A stretch of 8,916 nucleotides of DNA from Acidobacteriota bacterium (GCA_020200195.1 JAIVJE010000332.1:1-8916), one strand, 5' to 3'. Counted from the first letter of the stretch, positions 1-6,037 are shown. The notes: generated by a model from the sequence alone, not told the origin. Translations and numbers: made by a program.

Positions 1-374
1 GTTTCCAGGAGTCCCCGCTGGTCAAGCTCGACATCCTCGTCAACGAGGAGCCGGTGGACGCGCTCTCAATCATCGTCCATCGAGACATGGCCTACCAACG
101 GGGGCGCGCGCTGGCATCGAAGATGCGCGAGCTGATCCCGCGCCAGATGTTCGAGGTCGCGATTCAGGCCGCCATTGGCAGCCGCATCATCGCGCGCGAA
201 TCGGTCAAGGCGCTGCGCAAGAACGTGCTCGCCAAGTGCTACGGCGGCGACATCAGTCGCAAGCGCAAGCTGCTCGAGAAGCAGAAGGAAGGCAAGAAGC
301 GGATGAAGCGAGTCGGCCGCGTCGAGATCCCGCAGGAAGCGTTCCTCGCGGTTCTCAAAGTAGGGACGGAGTAG
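1..374 (+). CDS. lepA: Elongation factor 4 (LepA), C-terminal end, partial
   Basis: This is the last 123 codons (reading frame from base 3, TAG stop at 372-374) of LepA/EF4, a ribosome-associated translational GTPase of roughly 600 residues; about four fifths, including the GTPase domain, lies left of the window. The visible part is the LepA-specific C-terminal domain. Recognisable family blocks are VDALSIIVHRD, LIPRQMFEVAIQAAIGSRII, ALRKNVLAKCYGGDISRKRK, LLEKQKEGKKRMK and IPQEAFLAVLKV, in the expected order up to the normal C-terminus. These basic segments contact the ribosome in EF4. A GTG at 54-56 could be mistaken for a start, but the frame is open and LepA-like upstream of it, so it is internal. 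lepB follows after 30 bases on the same strand, the classic lepA-lepB order. Identification is essentially certain. Confidence 0.97.
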   Translation, partial: FQESPLVKLDILVNEEPVDALSIIVHRDMAYQRGRALASKMRELIPRQMFEVAIQAAIGSRIIARESVKALRKNVLAKCYGGDISRKRKLLEKQKEGKKRMKRVGRVEIPQEAFLAVLKVGTE

Positions 375-404
375 CGCCGGGCCCGCGCGGGACGAGCACG
401 CACC

Positions 405-1094
405 ATGAGTAAAGAGTTCAAGAAATCCACCGTTCGCGAGTACTTCGAATCGATCGTCATCGCGGTGATTCTGGCGCTGTTCGTGCGCACGTGGGTGGTG
501 CAGGCGTTCAAGATTCCGACCGGATCGATGGAGAACAACCTGCTGATCGGCGATCACCTGCTCGTCAACAAGTTCGTGTTCGGTCCCGCGGGCGCCGAAC
601 GCGCGGTCCTTCCGATGCGGGACATCCGCCGCCACGACATCGTCGTGTTCAAGTACCCGAACGAGCCGCAGCGGGACTTCATCAAGCGCGTCATCGGACT
701 GCCGGGGGAGACGCTGGAACTCCGCAATAAAAAGGTATATATCAACGGCGAGCCGCTCGATGAGCCTTACGTCCACTTTCTGGAACCGGCGTCTGACTCG
801 CAGGAAGTGACGCCGTTCGATGTGCGCGAGCGCTACGGGCCGGTGCGCGTGCCGGAGGGGCAGTATTTCGTGATGGGCGACAACCGTGACAACTCCCAGG
901 ACAGCCGCTACTGGGGGTTCCTGCCGCGCGGATACGTCAAGGGCAAGGCGTTGATGATCTACTGGTCGTACGAGTCAGGGCGCGCGGAATATGCCGAGGA
1001 CGGCGTGGGCGCAACGGTGCAGCGCCTGTTGTCGGTGGTGACGCATTTCTTCACACGCACGCGATGGGAGCGGATTCTCCACCAGATCCATTAG
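405..1094 (+). CDS. lepB: Signal peptidase I (LepB)
   Basis: A 229-residue membrane-bound serine protease that removes signal peptides from exported proteins. A short basic N-terminus leads into one transmembrane helix (about residues 16-35), after which the catalytic domain would lie outside the membrane. Box B is KIPTGSMENNLLIGD with the nucleophile Ser41. Box D is DFIKRVIGLPGE with the general base Lys94. Box E is GDNRDNSQDSRYWG at 158-171. Both catalytic residues are present, so the enzyme looks active. Length fits the one-helix form rather than the two-helix E. coli enzyme. The ATG at 405-407 gives a complete N-terminus; the Shine-Dalgarno is weak (a purine-rich GGGACGAG about 9 bases upstream), and translation probably benefits from the close lepA stop. 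The 30-base gap contains a 10-bp palindrome, CCCGCGCGGG at 382-391, without a T-tract, so it is not a terminator. Confidence 0.97.
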   Translation: MSKEFKKSTVREYFESIVIAVILALFVRTWVVQAFKIPTGSMENNLLIGDHLLVNKFVFGPAGAERAVLPMRDIRRHDIVVFKYPNEPQRDFIKRVIGLPGETLELRNKKVYINGEPLDEPYVHFLEPASDSQEVTPFDVRERYGPVRVPEGQYFVMGDNRDNSQDSRYWGFLPRGYVKGKALMIYWSYESGRAEYAEDGVGATVQRLLSVVTHFFTRTRWERILHQIH

Positions 1095-1121
1095 CGCGCG
1101 CCTGACGAGGCAGCGCTGCCC

Positions 1122-1126
1122 GGGGA
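1122..1126 (+). promoter_or_regulatory. Possible ribosome binding site for the DUF4845-like gene
   Basis: The purine run GGGGA lies 6 bases before the ACG codon at 1133-1135 and 9 bases before the ACG at 1136-1138. It is the only Shine-Dalgarno-like element near the predicted membrane helix, and it favours initiation there rather than at the ATG at 1208. The match to the anti-Shine-Dalgarno sequence is partial. Confidence 0.35.
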
Positions 1127-1132
1127 ACGAGA

Positions 1133-1483
1133 ACGACGAAGATCGTCATCAGGCTCGCCGTCATCTTCCTCGTCGCGCACGCCCTCTACCGGTTCGTCCC
1201 GATCTATATGCACTATCAGCAGTTCAAAGACGCAGTCGGTGAAACAGCGATGTTCGCCAAGGACACGTCCGACGTCGACATCGTCAGTCGGGTGATGGAG
1301 CTCGCCACCGAGCACGAAATCCCGCTGGCCCGCGAGTACGTGCGGGTCCGACGTCAGTTCGGTCAAACCCACATCGACGCGACCTGGGTCCAGCGGATCA
1401 AGTGGCTGCCGGGATACGAGCGCGCGTGGCAGTTCGAAGTCGGGAACCCCGCAGCTGCCGAGCCGGTCCCGACGCCGCGCTGA
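1133..1483 (+). CDS. Small single-pass membrane protein, DUF4845-like
   Basis: A protein of about 115 residues of unknown function. Reading from an ACG at 1133 or 1136, it has a short basic N-terminus (KIVIR), one hydrophobic helix (AVIFLVAHALYRFVPIYM), then a soluble domain starting HYQQFKDAVGE, with the pattern of an amphipathic helix, IPLAREYVRVRR, a beta-rich part and LPGYERAWQFEV near the end. This matches the DUF4845 family plan: N-terminal helix, FKDAV-type segment, LPGY near the C-terminus. DUF4845 genes often follow lepB in Proteobacteria, which supports the call. The frame opens at 1106 after a TGA and contains no ATG, GTG, TTG or CTG before 1208. The ATG at 1208 would delete the membrane helix and has no Shine-Dalgarno, whereas GGGGA at 1122-1126 sits 6 and 9 bases before the two ACG codons. 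Family assignment is from pattern memory; the start is uncertain. Confidence 0.72.
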   Translation, partial: TTKIVIRLAVIFLVAHALYRFVPIYMHYQQFKDAVGETAMFAKDTSDVDIVSRVMELATEHEIPLAREYVRVRRQFGQTHIDATWVQRIKWLPGYERAWQFEVGNPAAAEPVPTPR

Positions 1484-1492
1484 CCGATCGGA

Positions 1493-2033
1493 CTATCCCG
1501 TCCCGCCCAGCGCAGCACGCGCCGCAGCGATCCCGGTCTCAGCGCTCGACGACAGCGTCTCCGTCTCGTGGCGCGCAGACTCGGCGTAGGCCGCGTCTTG
1601 CAAGGTTCCCAGGTTGACGTGGACATTCAGCCTCGCCCCACGGAGACCGGCACCGAGCAACTCGAGCCCTACCAGCAGGTCGCTTGACGCCGATTGATTG
1701 CCGAACGCCGCAATGACGGCGCCCTGCTCGATGGCGGCGCTGCAGGCGCGCATCACGTCGAGCGGCGCATCCGTCGCTGCGGTAGGCGTCGCTGTCGCGA
1801 TCGACAAGGGTTGCGAGCTGCTCGCTGAGCGCGGTGCAGCGACTGCCGGCGGTGGCCAGCCGTTCGATGTCTTCCGCCGTCGCGCCCCGCGGTCTCGGGA
1901 GCCTCGCGACCATTGCCAGCAGCGACGCGCCAACGGCGCCCGAGAGTGCCGACGCGGAGCCTCCGCCAGGCGTCGGCTCGGCCGATCGGAATGCGGCGAG
2001 CAGTTCGCTGACAGTCTGGTCGGTCAGGTTCAT
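1493..2033 (-). pseudogene. fchA: Formimidoyltetrahydrofolate cyclodeaminase, frameshifted with an apparent internal deletion
   Basis: The intact enzyme converts 5-formimino-THF to 5,10-methenyl-THF plus ammonia, feeding the formimino group from histidine breakdown into one-carbon metabolism. From the ATG at 2033 the first frame gives 84 residues (MNLTDQTVSELLAAF, then PTPGGGSASALSGAVGASL, the family's glycine-rich signature, ending LVDRDSDAY at about 1782). The homology then continues one frame over as APLDVMRAC, AAFGNQSASSDLLVG and RGARLNVHVNLGTLQDAAY, to a TAG at 1493-1495. The roughly 33 residues that normally separate DAY from the VPL motif are reduced to about 5. The shift equals one extra base, or a deletion of 3n+2 bases; a loss of about 83-86 bases would explain both. 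Neither half contains a stop, so the event is recent or an assembly error. The start overlaps the hutI stop (ATGA). Product identity is firm; whether a working protein is made is doubtful. Confidence 0.85.
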
Positions 2034-3313
2034 AGGCCTCCGTTGTCCGCGTCGCTCTGCATCGGGCCTGCGACGAGACGACCGCGCTTGACGACTCCGG
2101 CGATCGAGGCCGCTCCGACCCGAATCAGGTTGATCGCTTCTCCTTCGACCAGCACGAGGTCCGCCAGTTTCCCCGGCTCGAGGCTGCCGACGGTACCGGC
2201 GCAGTCGAGGGACCATGCCGCATTCGCGGTCGCGCCGATCAACGCCTCTTCGAACGTGAGCCCCATGCTGAAGCACGCAAGCGTCATCGCAAACGGCATC
2301 GACGGCGAGAAGCCACCACCCGGATTCACATCCGTCGCCAGCGCGACCGGCACTCCGGCCGCGATCAGATCGCGAGCCGGCGCAAAACGCCCGAGCTTCA
2401 GGTAGAAGGCAGCCGCGGGCAGCAAAGTCGCGGTGACGCCGGCACCGGCAAGCGCGTCCATACCTGCGCGCGGCACGAAGATCAGATGGTCCGCCGAACG
2501 CGCACCGACGCGTGCGGCGACCAGCGAGCCGCCGGTCGGTCCAAGTTCGTCGGCATGGATTCTTGGTGCTAACCCGTGCCGCTGCCCTGCTTCCAGTATG
2601 CGGATTGATTCGTCCGGCGTGAAGACACCGTCCTCGCAGAAGACGTCGCACCAGCGTGCCAGGCCCTCCCGAGCGACCGCGGGAATCATCTCGTCCACGA
2701 CGAGGTCGACATATGCGTCGCGGCGCTTGCGGAACTCGACCGGTACGTCATGCGCGCCCAGGAACGTCGAGACGATGTCCAGATGATGGGTGCCTGCGAG
2801 CTCTCGGATCGCCCGCAGCATTTTCAGCTCTGTCCCGGTGTCGAGGCCGTAGCCGCTTTTGATCTCGCACGTCGTGGTGCCGCATGCGAGCATCTCGTCG
2901 AGGCGCGCACAGCTCTGCGCGACCAGGTCGTCCGTCTGCGCGGCGCGGGTGGCGGCAACCGTCGAAAGGATGCCGCCGCCGTCCGCGGCAATCTCCGCGT
3001 AGGTCGCGCCGCTCAGGCGCCGGCGGAGCTCGTCGCGTCGGTCGCCGGCGTACACCGCGTGGGTGTGCGCGTCGACGAAGCCAGGAACGATGGAGTACCT
3101 GCGCGCGTCGACGACGTGCGCTCCGGGTTCGATGGTCACCGAGGCGTCGAGATCGGTGTCGCGCCCGGCGAACACGATTCGACCGCCGCGCGCCGCAACC
3201 GCGCCGTCCGTCACGATCGCCGCGTGCGCTTGGGCAGAGCCGCGCCGTGGCGCCGGCCCGGCGCACGTCAGGAGCTGCATGGCGTTGCGGAAGATGAGAT
3301 CGACGGGTTTCAT
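2030..3313 (-). CDS. hutI: Imidazolonepropionase (HutI)
   Basis: A 427-residue cytoplasmic amidohydrolase that opens the ring of 4-imidazolone-5-propanoate to give N-formimino-L-glutamate, the third step of histidine degradation. The metal-binding barrel motifs are complete: PGFVDAHTHAVYAGDR with His83 and His85; STFLGAH with His188; RIHADELGPTGGS with His253 and Glu256; SADHL with His276; and ATDVNPGG with Asp328. Other HutI-specific stretches are GGGILSTVAATRAA, KSGYGLDTGTELKMLR and CDVFCEDGVFT. A small beta domain is formed by both ends (1-75 and about 375-427), as usual in this superfamily. Length is near the family norm of about 400-420. The ATG at 3311-3313 gives the typical start DLIFRNAMQLLT; no good Shine-Dalgarno is visible. 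It lies 42 bases after the DUF167 gene and its TGA overlaps the cyclodeaminase ATG by 4 bases, implying translational coupling. hutH and hutU are not in the window. Confidence 0.95.
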   Translation of the reverse strand: MKPVDLIFRNAMQLLTCAGPAPRRGSAQAHAAIVTDGAVAARGGRIVFAGRDTDLDASVTIEPGAHVVDARRYSIVPGFVDAHTHAVYAGDRRDELRRRLSGATYAEIAADGGGILSTVAATRAAQTDDLVAQSCARLDEMLACGTTTCEIKSGYGLDTGTELKMLRAIRELAGTHHLDIVSTFLGAHDVPVEFRKRRDAYVDLVVDEMIPAVAREGLARWCDVFCEDGVFTPDESIRILEAGQRHGLAPRIHADELGPTGGSLVAARVGARSADHLIFVPRAGMDALAGAGVTATLLPAAAFYLKLGRFAPARDLIAAGVPVALATDVNPGGGFSPSMPFAMTLACFSMGLTFEEALIGATANAAWSLDCAGTVGSLEPGKLADLVLVEGEAINLIRVGAASIAGVVKRGRLVAGPMQSDADNGGL

Positions 3314-3355
3314 GGAGACGGGAGAACCCGGATGCGTGAGATGCCCGAATCCGGA

Positions 3356-3640
3356 TCAGCCGCTCAGTATAGTCGAGAGACGTACACGGCCTTCGGCATC
3401 GGTGACGCCGTCGATACGGACACGCTTGTCGCGCGACGTATGGCCCGCGACGATCGTGACGTCACGGCGAGGGCGCTCGAACAGTCCGGCGAGGAATTCG
3501 ACCAGCAGATCATTCGCAGCGCCCTCCACCGGCGAGGCCGCGAGTCGAATGAGGACCGATCCGCCCCGCATACCGTCAACGGCGGTTCGGCGGGCCTTCG
3601 GGATGACTCGAACGTTAACTTCCAGTGCTGCGCTCGTCAT
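3356..3640 (-). CDS. DUF167 (YggU / UPF0235) family protein
   Basis: A 94-residue protein of the small alpha/beta DUF167 family, whose function is unknown. Visible family features are the N-terminal strand LEVNVRVIPKARR, the central block VLIRLAASPVEGAANDLLVEFLA (pattern RLAAxPVxGxANxxL) at about 29-51, and DVTIVAGHTSRDKRVRI (pattern IxxGxTSRxKxVxI) at about 60-76. These are the most conserved parts of the family and are all intact. The ATG at 3638-3640 lies inside the end of divIVA (26-base overlap, different frame) and has no Shine-Dalgarno, so it is probably translated by ribosomes finishing divIVA. DUF167 genes commonly sit next to yggS, yggT or divIVA-type genes, which agrees with this position. 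Confidence 0.9.
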   Translation of the reverse strand: MTSAALEVNVRVIPKARRTAVDGMRGGSVLIRLAASPVEGAANDLLVEFLAGLFERPRRDVTIVAGHTSRDKRVRIDGVTDAEGRVRLSTILSG

Positions 3641-4241
3641 GCGTCGCGTCGCCGGCGCTTTGCGGGGCCGCCGGCGCTTCGGGCTGACGCGGTCGGTGAA
3701 TCAGGACTTTCTCGTCGGGCCGCTCCTGGTCGCGGATGAACTCGAGCGCATGGTAGAGCGCCTGGATGGAACCTTCCAGCGTGCCTTCGACGCCGCGCCG
3801 CCGCAAGCGCATCTCGTTGATGTCGCGCTCGACCTCGCCGAGCCGCGCCTGCGCCTTCTGGAGCAGCAGATCGGCGCGCCCCTGCGCCTCTCGAATGATC
3901 AGTTTCGATTCACTCTGTGCGACGTCCTTGATCTCGTCCGCCAGACGTTGCGCGGTGAGCAGCGTGTTTCGCAGGTTCGCCTCGCGGTCCCGATGCTCGT
4001 TCAGGAGCGACTCCATGCGGGCGAGGTCCTGCCGGAGCCGATCGATCTCCCGCAGGGCGTGCTCGTAATCGTCAGCCGCTTCGGTCAGCAGCGCGACGAC
4101 CTCCGTCTTGTCGTAGCCGTTGAACGCCGTACGGAAGCGCTGCTGCCGCAGATCGAGCGGCGCGATTCGCATGACACGCTCCGCGGGAGACGAGCCGGCG
4201 GCGGCCGCCGAGGTGCTGCCCGGGAGATTCTGGTCGAACAT
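3615..4241 (-). CDS. divIVA: DivIVA-domain protein
   Basis: A 208-residue coiled-coil protein of the DivIVA family, which places division, growth or polarity factors at curved membranes. The signature membrane-binding domain is MRIAPLDLRQQRFRTAFNGY and the following DKTEVVALLTEA, at residues 24-55. A long coiled coil rich in E, R, L and Q runs from about 57 to 180, and the tail is Pro/Ala-rich and disordered-looking. Two starts are possible. The ATG at 4239-4241 overlaps the yggS stop (TGATG), has GAGGG 4 bases upstream and adds a 23-residue Ser/Ala-rich leader. The ATG at 4170-4172 gives the canonical DivIVA N-terminus and has GGAG at 4179-4182, 6 bases upstream. Because DivIVA membrane binding uses its extreme N-terminus in Bacillus, the inner start may be the real or a second one. 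Family is clear; the cellular role in this organism is inferred. Confidence 0.9.
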   Translation of the reverse strand: MFDQNLPGSTSAAAAGSSPAERVMRIAPLDLRQQRFRTAFNGYDKTEVVALLTEAADDYEHALREIDRLRQDLARMESLLNEHRDREANLRNTLLTAQRLADEIKDVAQSESKLIIREAQGRADLLLQKAQARLGEVERDINEMRLRRRGVEGTLEGSIQALYHALEFIRDQERPDEKVLIHRPRQPEAPAAPQSAGDATHDERSTGS

Positions 4242-4954
4242 CAGGCCCTCGCTGTTCTCTTGCCGAAGATGGCGGTACCGACACGGACCATCGTCGCGCC
4301 TTCTTCGATGGCCGCCTCGAAATCATGACTCATGCCCATCGACAGGTGTCGGAGCGCGGAGGCGGGCACGTCCTTCCGCACGAGTGCATCACGGAACTCC
4401 CGCAGCTTGATGAACCACGGCCGTGTTTGTTCCTGGTCGTCACTCCACGGCGGCACGAGCATCAGCCCGGCGAGCCGGACGGTACGGGCGCCGAGCGCGG
4501 CACGCACGAGGTGTTCCGCGTCGACCTCGGCGGCGCCGAACTTCGTGGCTTCTCCCGCGAGGTCCACCTGCACGAGCACGTCGAATGCCGTTCCCTGACC
4601 CCCTGCTGCCGCATCGAGGCGATGGAGCAGGTCGAGCGAATCCACGGACTGAATGCACGCAAACGGTCCGGCGGCCTTCTTGGCTTTGTTCGACTGCAGA
4701 TGGCCGATGAGATGCCACCGGATATCCGCCATATCGGTGGTGTCCCCAACCTTCTGCAGCGCTTCCTGGACCTTGTTCTCCCCGAAGTCTCGCTGCCCCG
4801 TGGCGTACGCCGCGCGCACGTGCTCGGCCCCGTACGTCTTCGACACCGCCACCAGCGTGACCCCGGCGGCGTCTCGTTCAGCCCGCCGCGCCGCCGCCGC
4901 AATACGCCCGCGGATGTCCGCCAGATTCGCGGCGATGGAGGCGTGCAGCGTCAC
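4241..4954 (-). CDS. yggS: YggS-family pyridoxal phosphate homeostasis protein
   Basis: A 237-residue single-domain PLP-binding TIM-barrel protein (YggS/YlmE/PROSC), which buffers cytoplasmic PLP and affects amino- and keto-acid balance; no enzyme activity is established for the family. Lys39 in LVAVSKTYG is the PLP Schiff-base lysine. Other conserved blocks are DFGENKVQEA at 56-65, WHLIGHLQSNKAK at 80-92, QSVDS at 102-106, LAGLMLVPP at 161-169, LSMGMSHDFEAAI at 204-216 and VRVGTAIFG at 223-231, which includes the phosphate-binding region. The length is typical. The start is a GTG at 4952-4954, 3 bases after the TPR-gene stop, with little Shine-Dalgarno, suggesting coupling to the TPR gene. 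The stop overlaps the divIVA start by one base. Proximity of a YggS gene to divIVA recalls the ylmE-ylmF-ylmG-ylmH-divIVA region of Gram-positive bacteria, but sepF and yggT are absent here. Confidence 0.95.
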   Translation of the reverse strand: MTLHASIAANLADIRGRIAAAARRAERDAAGVTLVAVSKTYGAEHVRAAYATGQRDFGENKVQEALQKVGDTTDMADIRWHLIGHLQSNKAKKAAGPFACIQSVDSLDLLHRLDAAAGGQGTAFDVLVQVDLAGEATKFGAAEVDAEHLVRAALGARTVRLAGLMLVPPWSDDQEQTRPWFIKLREFRDALVRKDVPASALRHLSMGMSHDFEAAIEEGATMVRVGTAIFGKRTARA

Positions 4955-4957
4955 GCG

Positions 4958-5938
4958 CTATTTCTTGATCTGCGTCAGTATGCCCTTCGCCTGCTCGGCG
5001 TACTGGCCGGTCGGTGCCAGCTTCAAGTACTGTTCGAACGACTGAGCGGCTTCGGGCAGCTTGCCTTCGTTGACGTTCGCCATGCCCAGCCAGTAGTGGG
5101 CCTCCGCGAGTGTCGGATCGATCTTGACCGCCTCCTCGAACGACTTCTTCGCCTCCGCGATTTTGCCGCCGTTCCAGCTGATGACACCCTGGTTGAAGAC
5201 CGCCGCGGCGTTGCCGCCCCCCGCTCCCCCTGCGGCGGCGCCCAGCTTCGCGGCCTGTGCGCTGGCCTCGGCCGCGAGGTCGAATTTCTTCTGCCCATTG
5301 TAGACGGTCGCGAGGCCGTTGTACGCCTCGGGCGAATTGGGGTTGACCTCGATCGCCTTCTTGTAGGCCGCTTCCGCCTGGTCGAACTCCTTCTTCCGCG
5401 TGTGGATCGCGCCAATGTTCGTGTAGCATTCGACGCACTTCGGCGCCTGCGCGATCACTTCGTTGAACTTCGCGATCGCCTCGTCGGGCTTGCCGCTGTT
5501 GCTGAGCGTGACCCCTTCCTCGAACGCGGCCTTGATCGCCGCAACTTTCGCGTCCGCTTTCTTTCGGTCTTCAGGAGACATCTCGCCCCCGGCGCTGCCC
5601 GGCTTGAGCGTAAAGTTCACCTCGTTCATGTCGAGCCGGACCTGCAACGGGAAGGTCTGCGACATCCCATCCTTCTCCGCTTTGACCTGGTAGCGCCCCG
5701 AAGGCACGCCGATTTGGAAGAACTCCCCCTTCTTGTTCGTCTTGACCTCGAACTTCCGGTTCATGTCGCCGGACGTCGCGATCGTGACGACCGCCCCCTC
5801 AATGGGTTTGTTCTGGGCATCGACGACTTTGCCTTTGACCTGACCCGTCTGAGCGGAGACGGGCGCCGGCACGGCGGCCAGCCCGAGTACGGCGATGCAA
5901 TATGCGAACACGCGATGGCGGATGAAGGCGCCGAGCAT
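4958..5938 (-). CDS. Secreted TPR protein with N-terminal carboxypeptidase-regulatory-like domain
   Basis: A 326-residue exported protein, probably acting in the periplasm as a protein-interaction scaffold; the specific role is unknown. Residues 1-29 are a signal peptide: basic start, hydrophobic core, then a VSA cleavage site before QTG. Residues 32-112 form a beta-sandwich of the CarboxypepD_reg type (GQVKGKVVDAQNKPIEGAVV, then KGEFFQIGVPSGRYQVKAE). A charged linker (about 118-135) leads to about five TPR units at roughly 133-166, 167-200, 201-233, 244-275 and 276-309. They end in the usual NP/DP/AP turns, and a Gly/Ala linker at 233-243 separates the third and fourth. A CxxC pair (Cys168, Cys171, in PKCVECY) starts TPR 2; no histidine follows, so it is not a haem c site. 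The ATG at 5936-5938 has a strong GGAGG 5 bases upstream. It is the first gene after a 99-base gap and the likely head of the yggS-divIVA-DUF167 series. Confidence 0.88.
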   Translation of the reverse strand: MLGAFIRHRVFAYCIAVLGLAAVPAPVSAQTGQVKGKVVDAQNKPIEGAVVTIATSGDMNRKFEVKTNKKGEFFQIGVPSGRYQVKAEKDGMSQTFPLQVRLDMNEVNFTLKPGSAGGEMSPEDRKKADAKVAAIKAAFEEGVTLSNSGKPDEAIAKFNEVIAQAPKCVECYTNIGAIHTRKKEFDQAEAAYKKAIEVNPNSPEAYNGLATVYNGQKKFDLAAEASAQAAKLGAAAGGAGGGNAAAVFNQGVISWNGGKIAEAKKSFEEAVKIDPTLAEAHYWLGMANVNEGKLPEAAQSFEQYLKLAPTGQYAEQAKGILTQIKK

Positions 5939-5943
5939 GCGAA

Positions 5944-5948
5944 CCTCC
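5944..5948 (-). promoter_or_regulatory. Strong ribosome binding site of the TPR gene
   Basis: On the minus strand this reads GGAGG, 5 bases before the ATG at 5936-5938. It is the best Shine-Dalgarno in the window and contrasts with the weak or absent sites of the downstream genes, in keeping with this gene leading the transcription unit. Confidence 0.75.
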
Positions 5949-5954
5949 GTCAGT

Positions 5955-5972
5955 TGTATCCGATGTATCCGA
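5955..5972. repeat. Perfect 9-bp tandem duplication in the leader of the TPR gene
   Basis: The unit TGTATCCGA occurs twice back to back on the plus strand (5955-5963 and 5964-5972), followed by a short A-run. On the transcribed strand it reads TCGGATACA twice, between the possible promoter and the ribosome binding site. It could be a chance duplication or a tandem half-site for a regulator; nothing else in the window repeats it. Confidence 0.6.
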
Positions 5973-5996
5973 AAAAATGATTTGAGTCCGGCCTGT

Positions 5997-6023
5997 ATTT
6001 TACACGAGTTGTACCGCTGTCAC
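5997..6023 (-). promoter_or_regulatory. Possible sigma-70-type promoter for the TPR-yggS-divIVA unit
   Basis: On the minus strand TAAAAT (5997-6002) resembles a -10 element and GTGACA (6018-6023) a -35 element. The 15-base spacing is shorter than ideal. The stretch is more AT-rich than its surroundings and lies in the only sizeable gap upstream of the TPR gene (5939-6037), so a promoter is expected here. The exact boxes are tentative. Confidence 0.3.
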
Positions 6024-6037
6024 GCTACGGCCGAGGT

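Noticed and set aside
382..391. Palindrome CCCGCGCGGG between lepA and lepB as a terminator
   Set aside because: It has no loop and no T-tract and lies in a 30-base gap inside a probable operon.
66..776. A 236-codon open frame on the minus strand, opposite lepA and lepB
   Set aside because: It crosses two firmly identified plus-strand genes and its composition is that of an antisense shadow.
3328..3354. Inverted repeat CCGGAT / ATCCGG in the gap between the DUF167 gene and hutI as a terminator or operator
   Set aside because: A 6-bp stem with a 15-base loop and no T-tract is too weak to support either call.
2750..4328. Long plus-strand open frames (2750-3739, 3063-4328) across hutI, DUF167 and divIVA
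   Set aside because: They are shadows of well-supported minus-strand genes, with no motifs of their own.
5971..5977. A-run (T-run on the minus strand) as a terminator for the methyltransferase gene
   Set aside because: No stable stem precedes the T-run on the minus strand.
4325..5980. A 551-codon open frame on the plus strand, opposite yggS and the TPR gene
   Set aside because: The antisense genes have clear family motifs and cover the whole stretch. The plus-strand translation is Arg/Leu/Asp-rich with no recognisable domain, the usual mirror frame of GC-rich genes.
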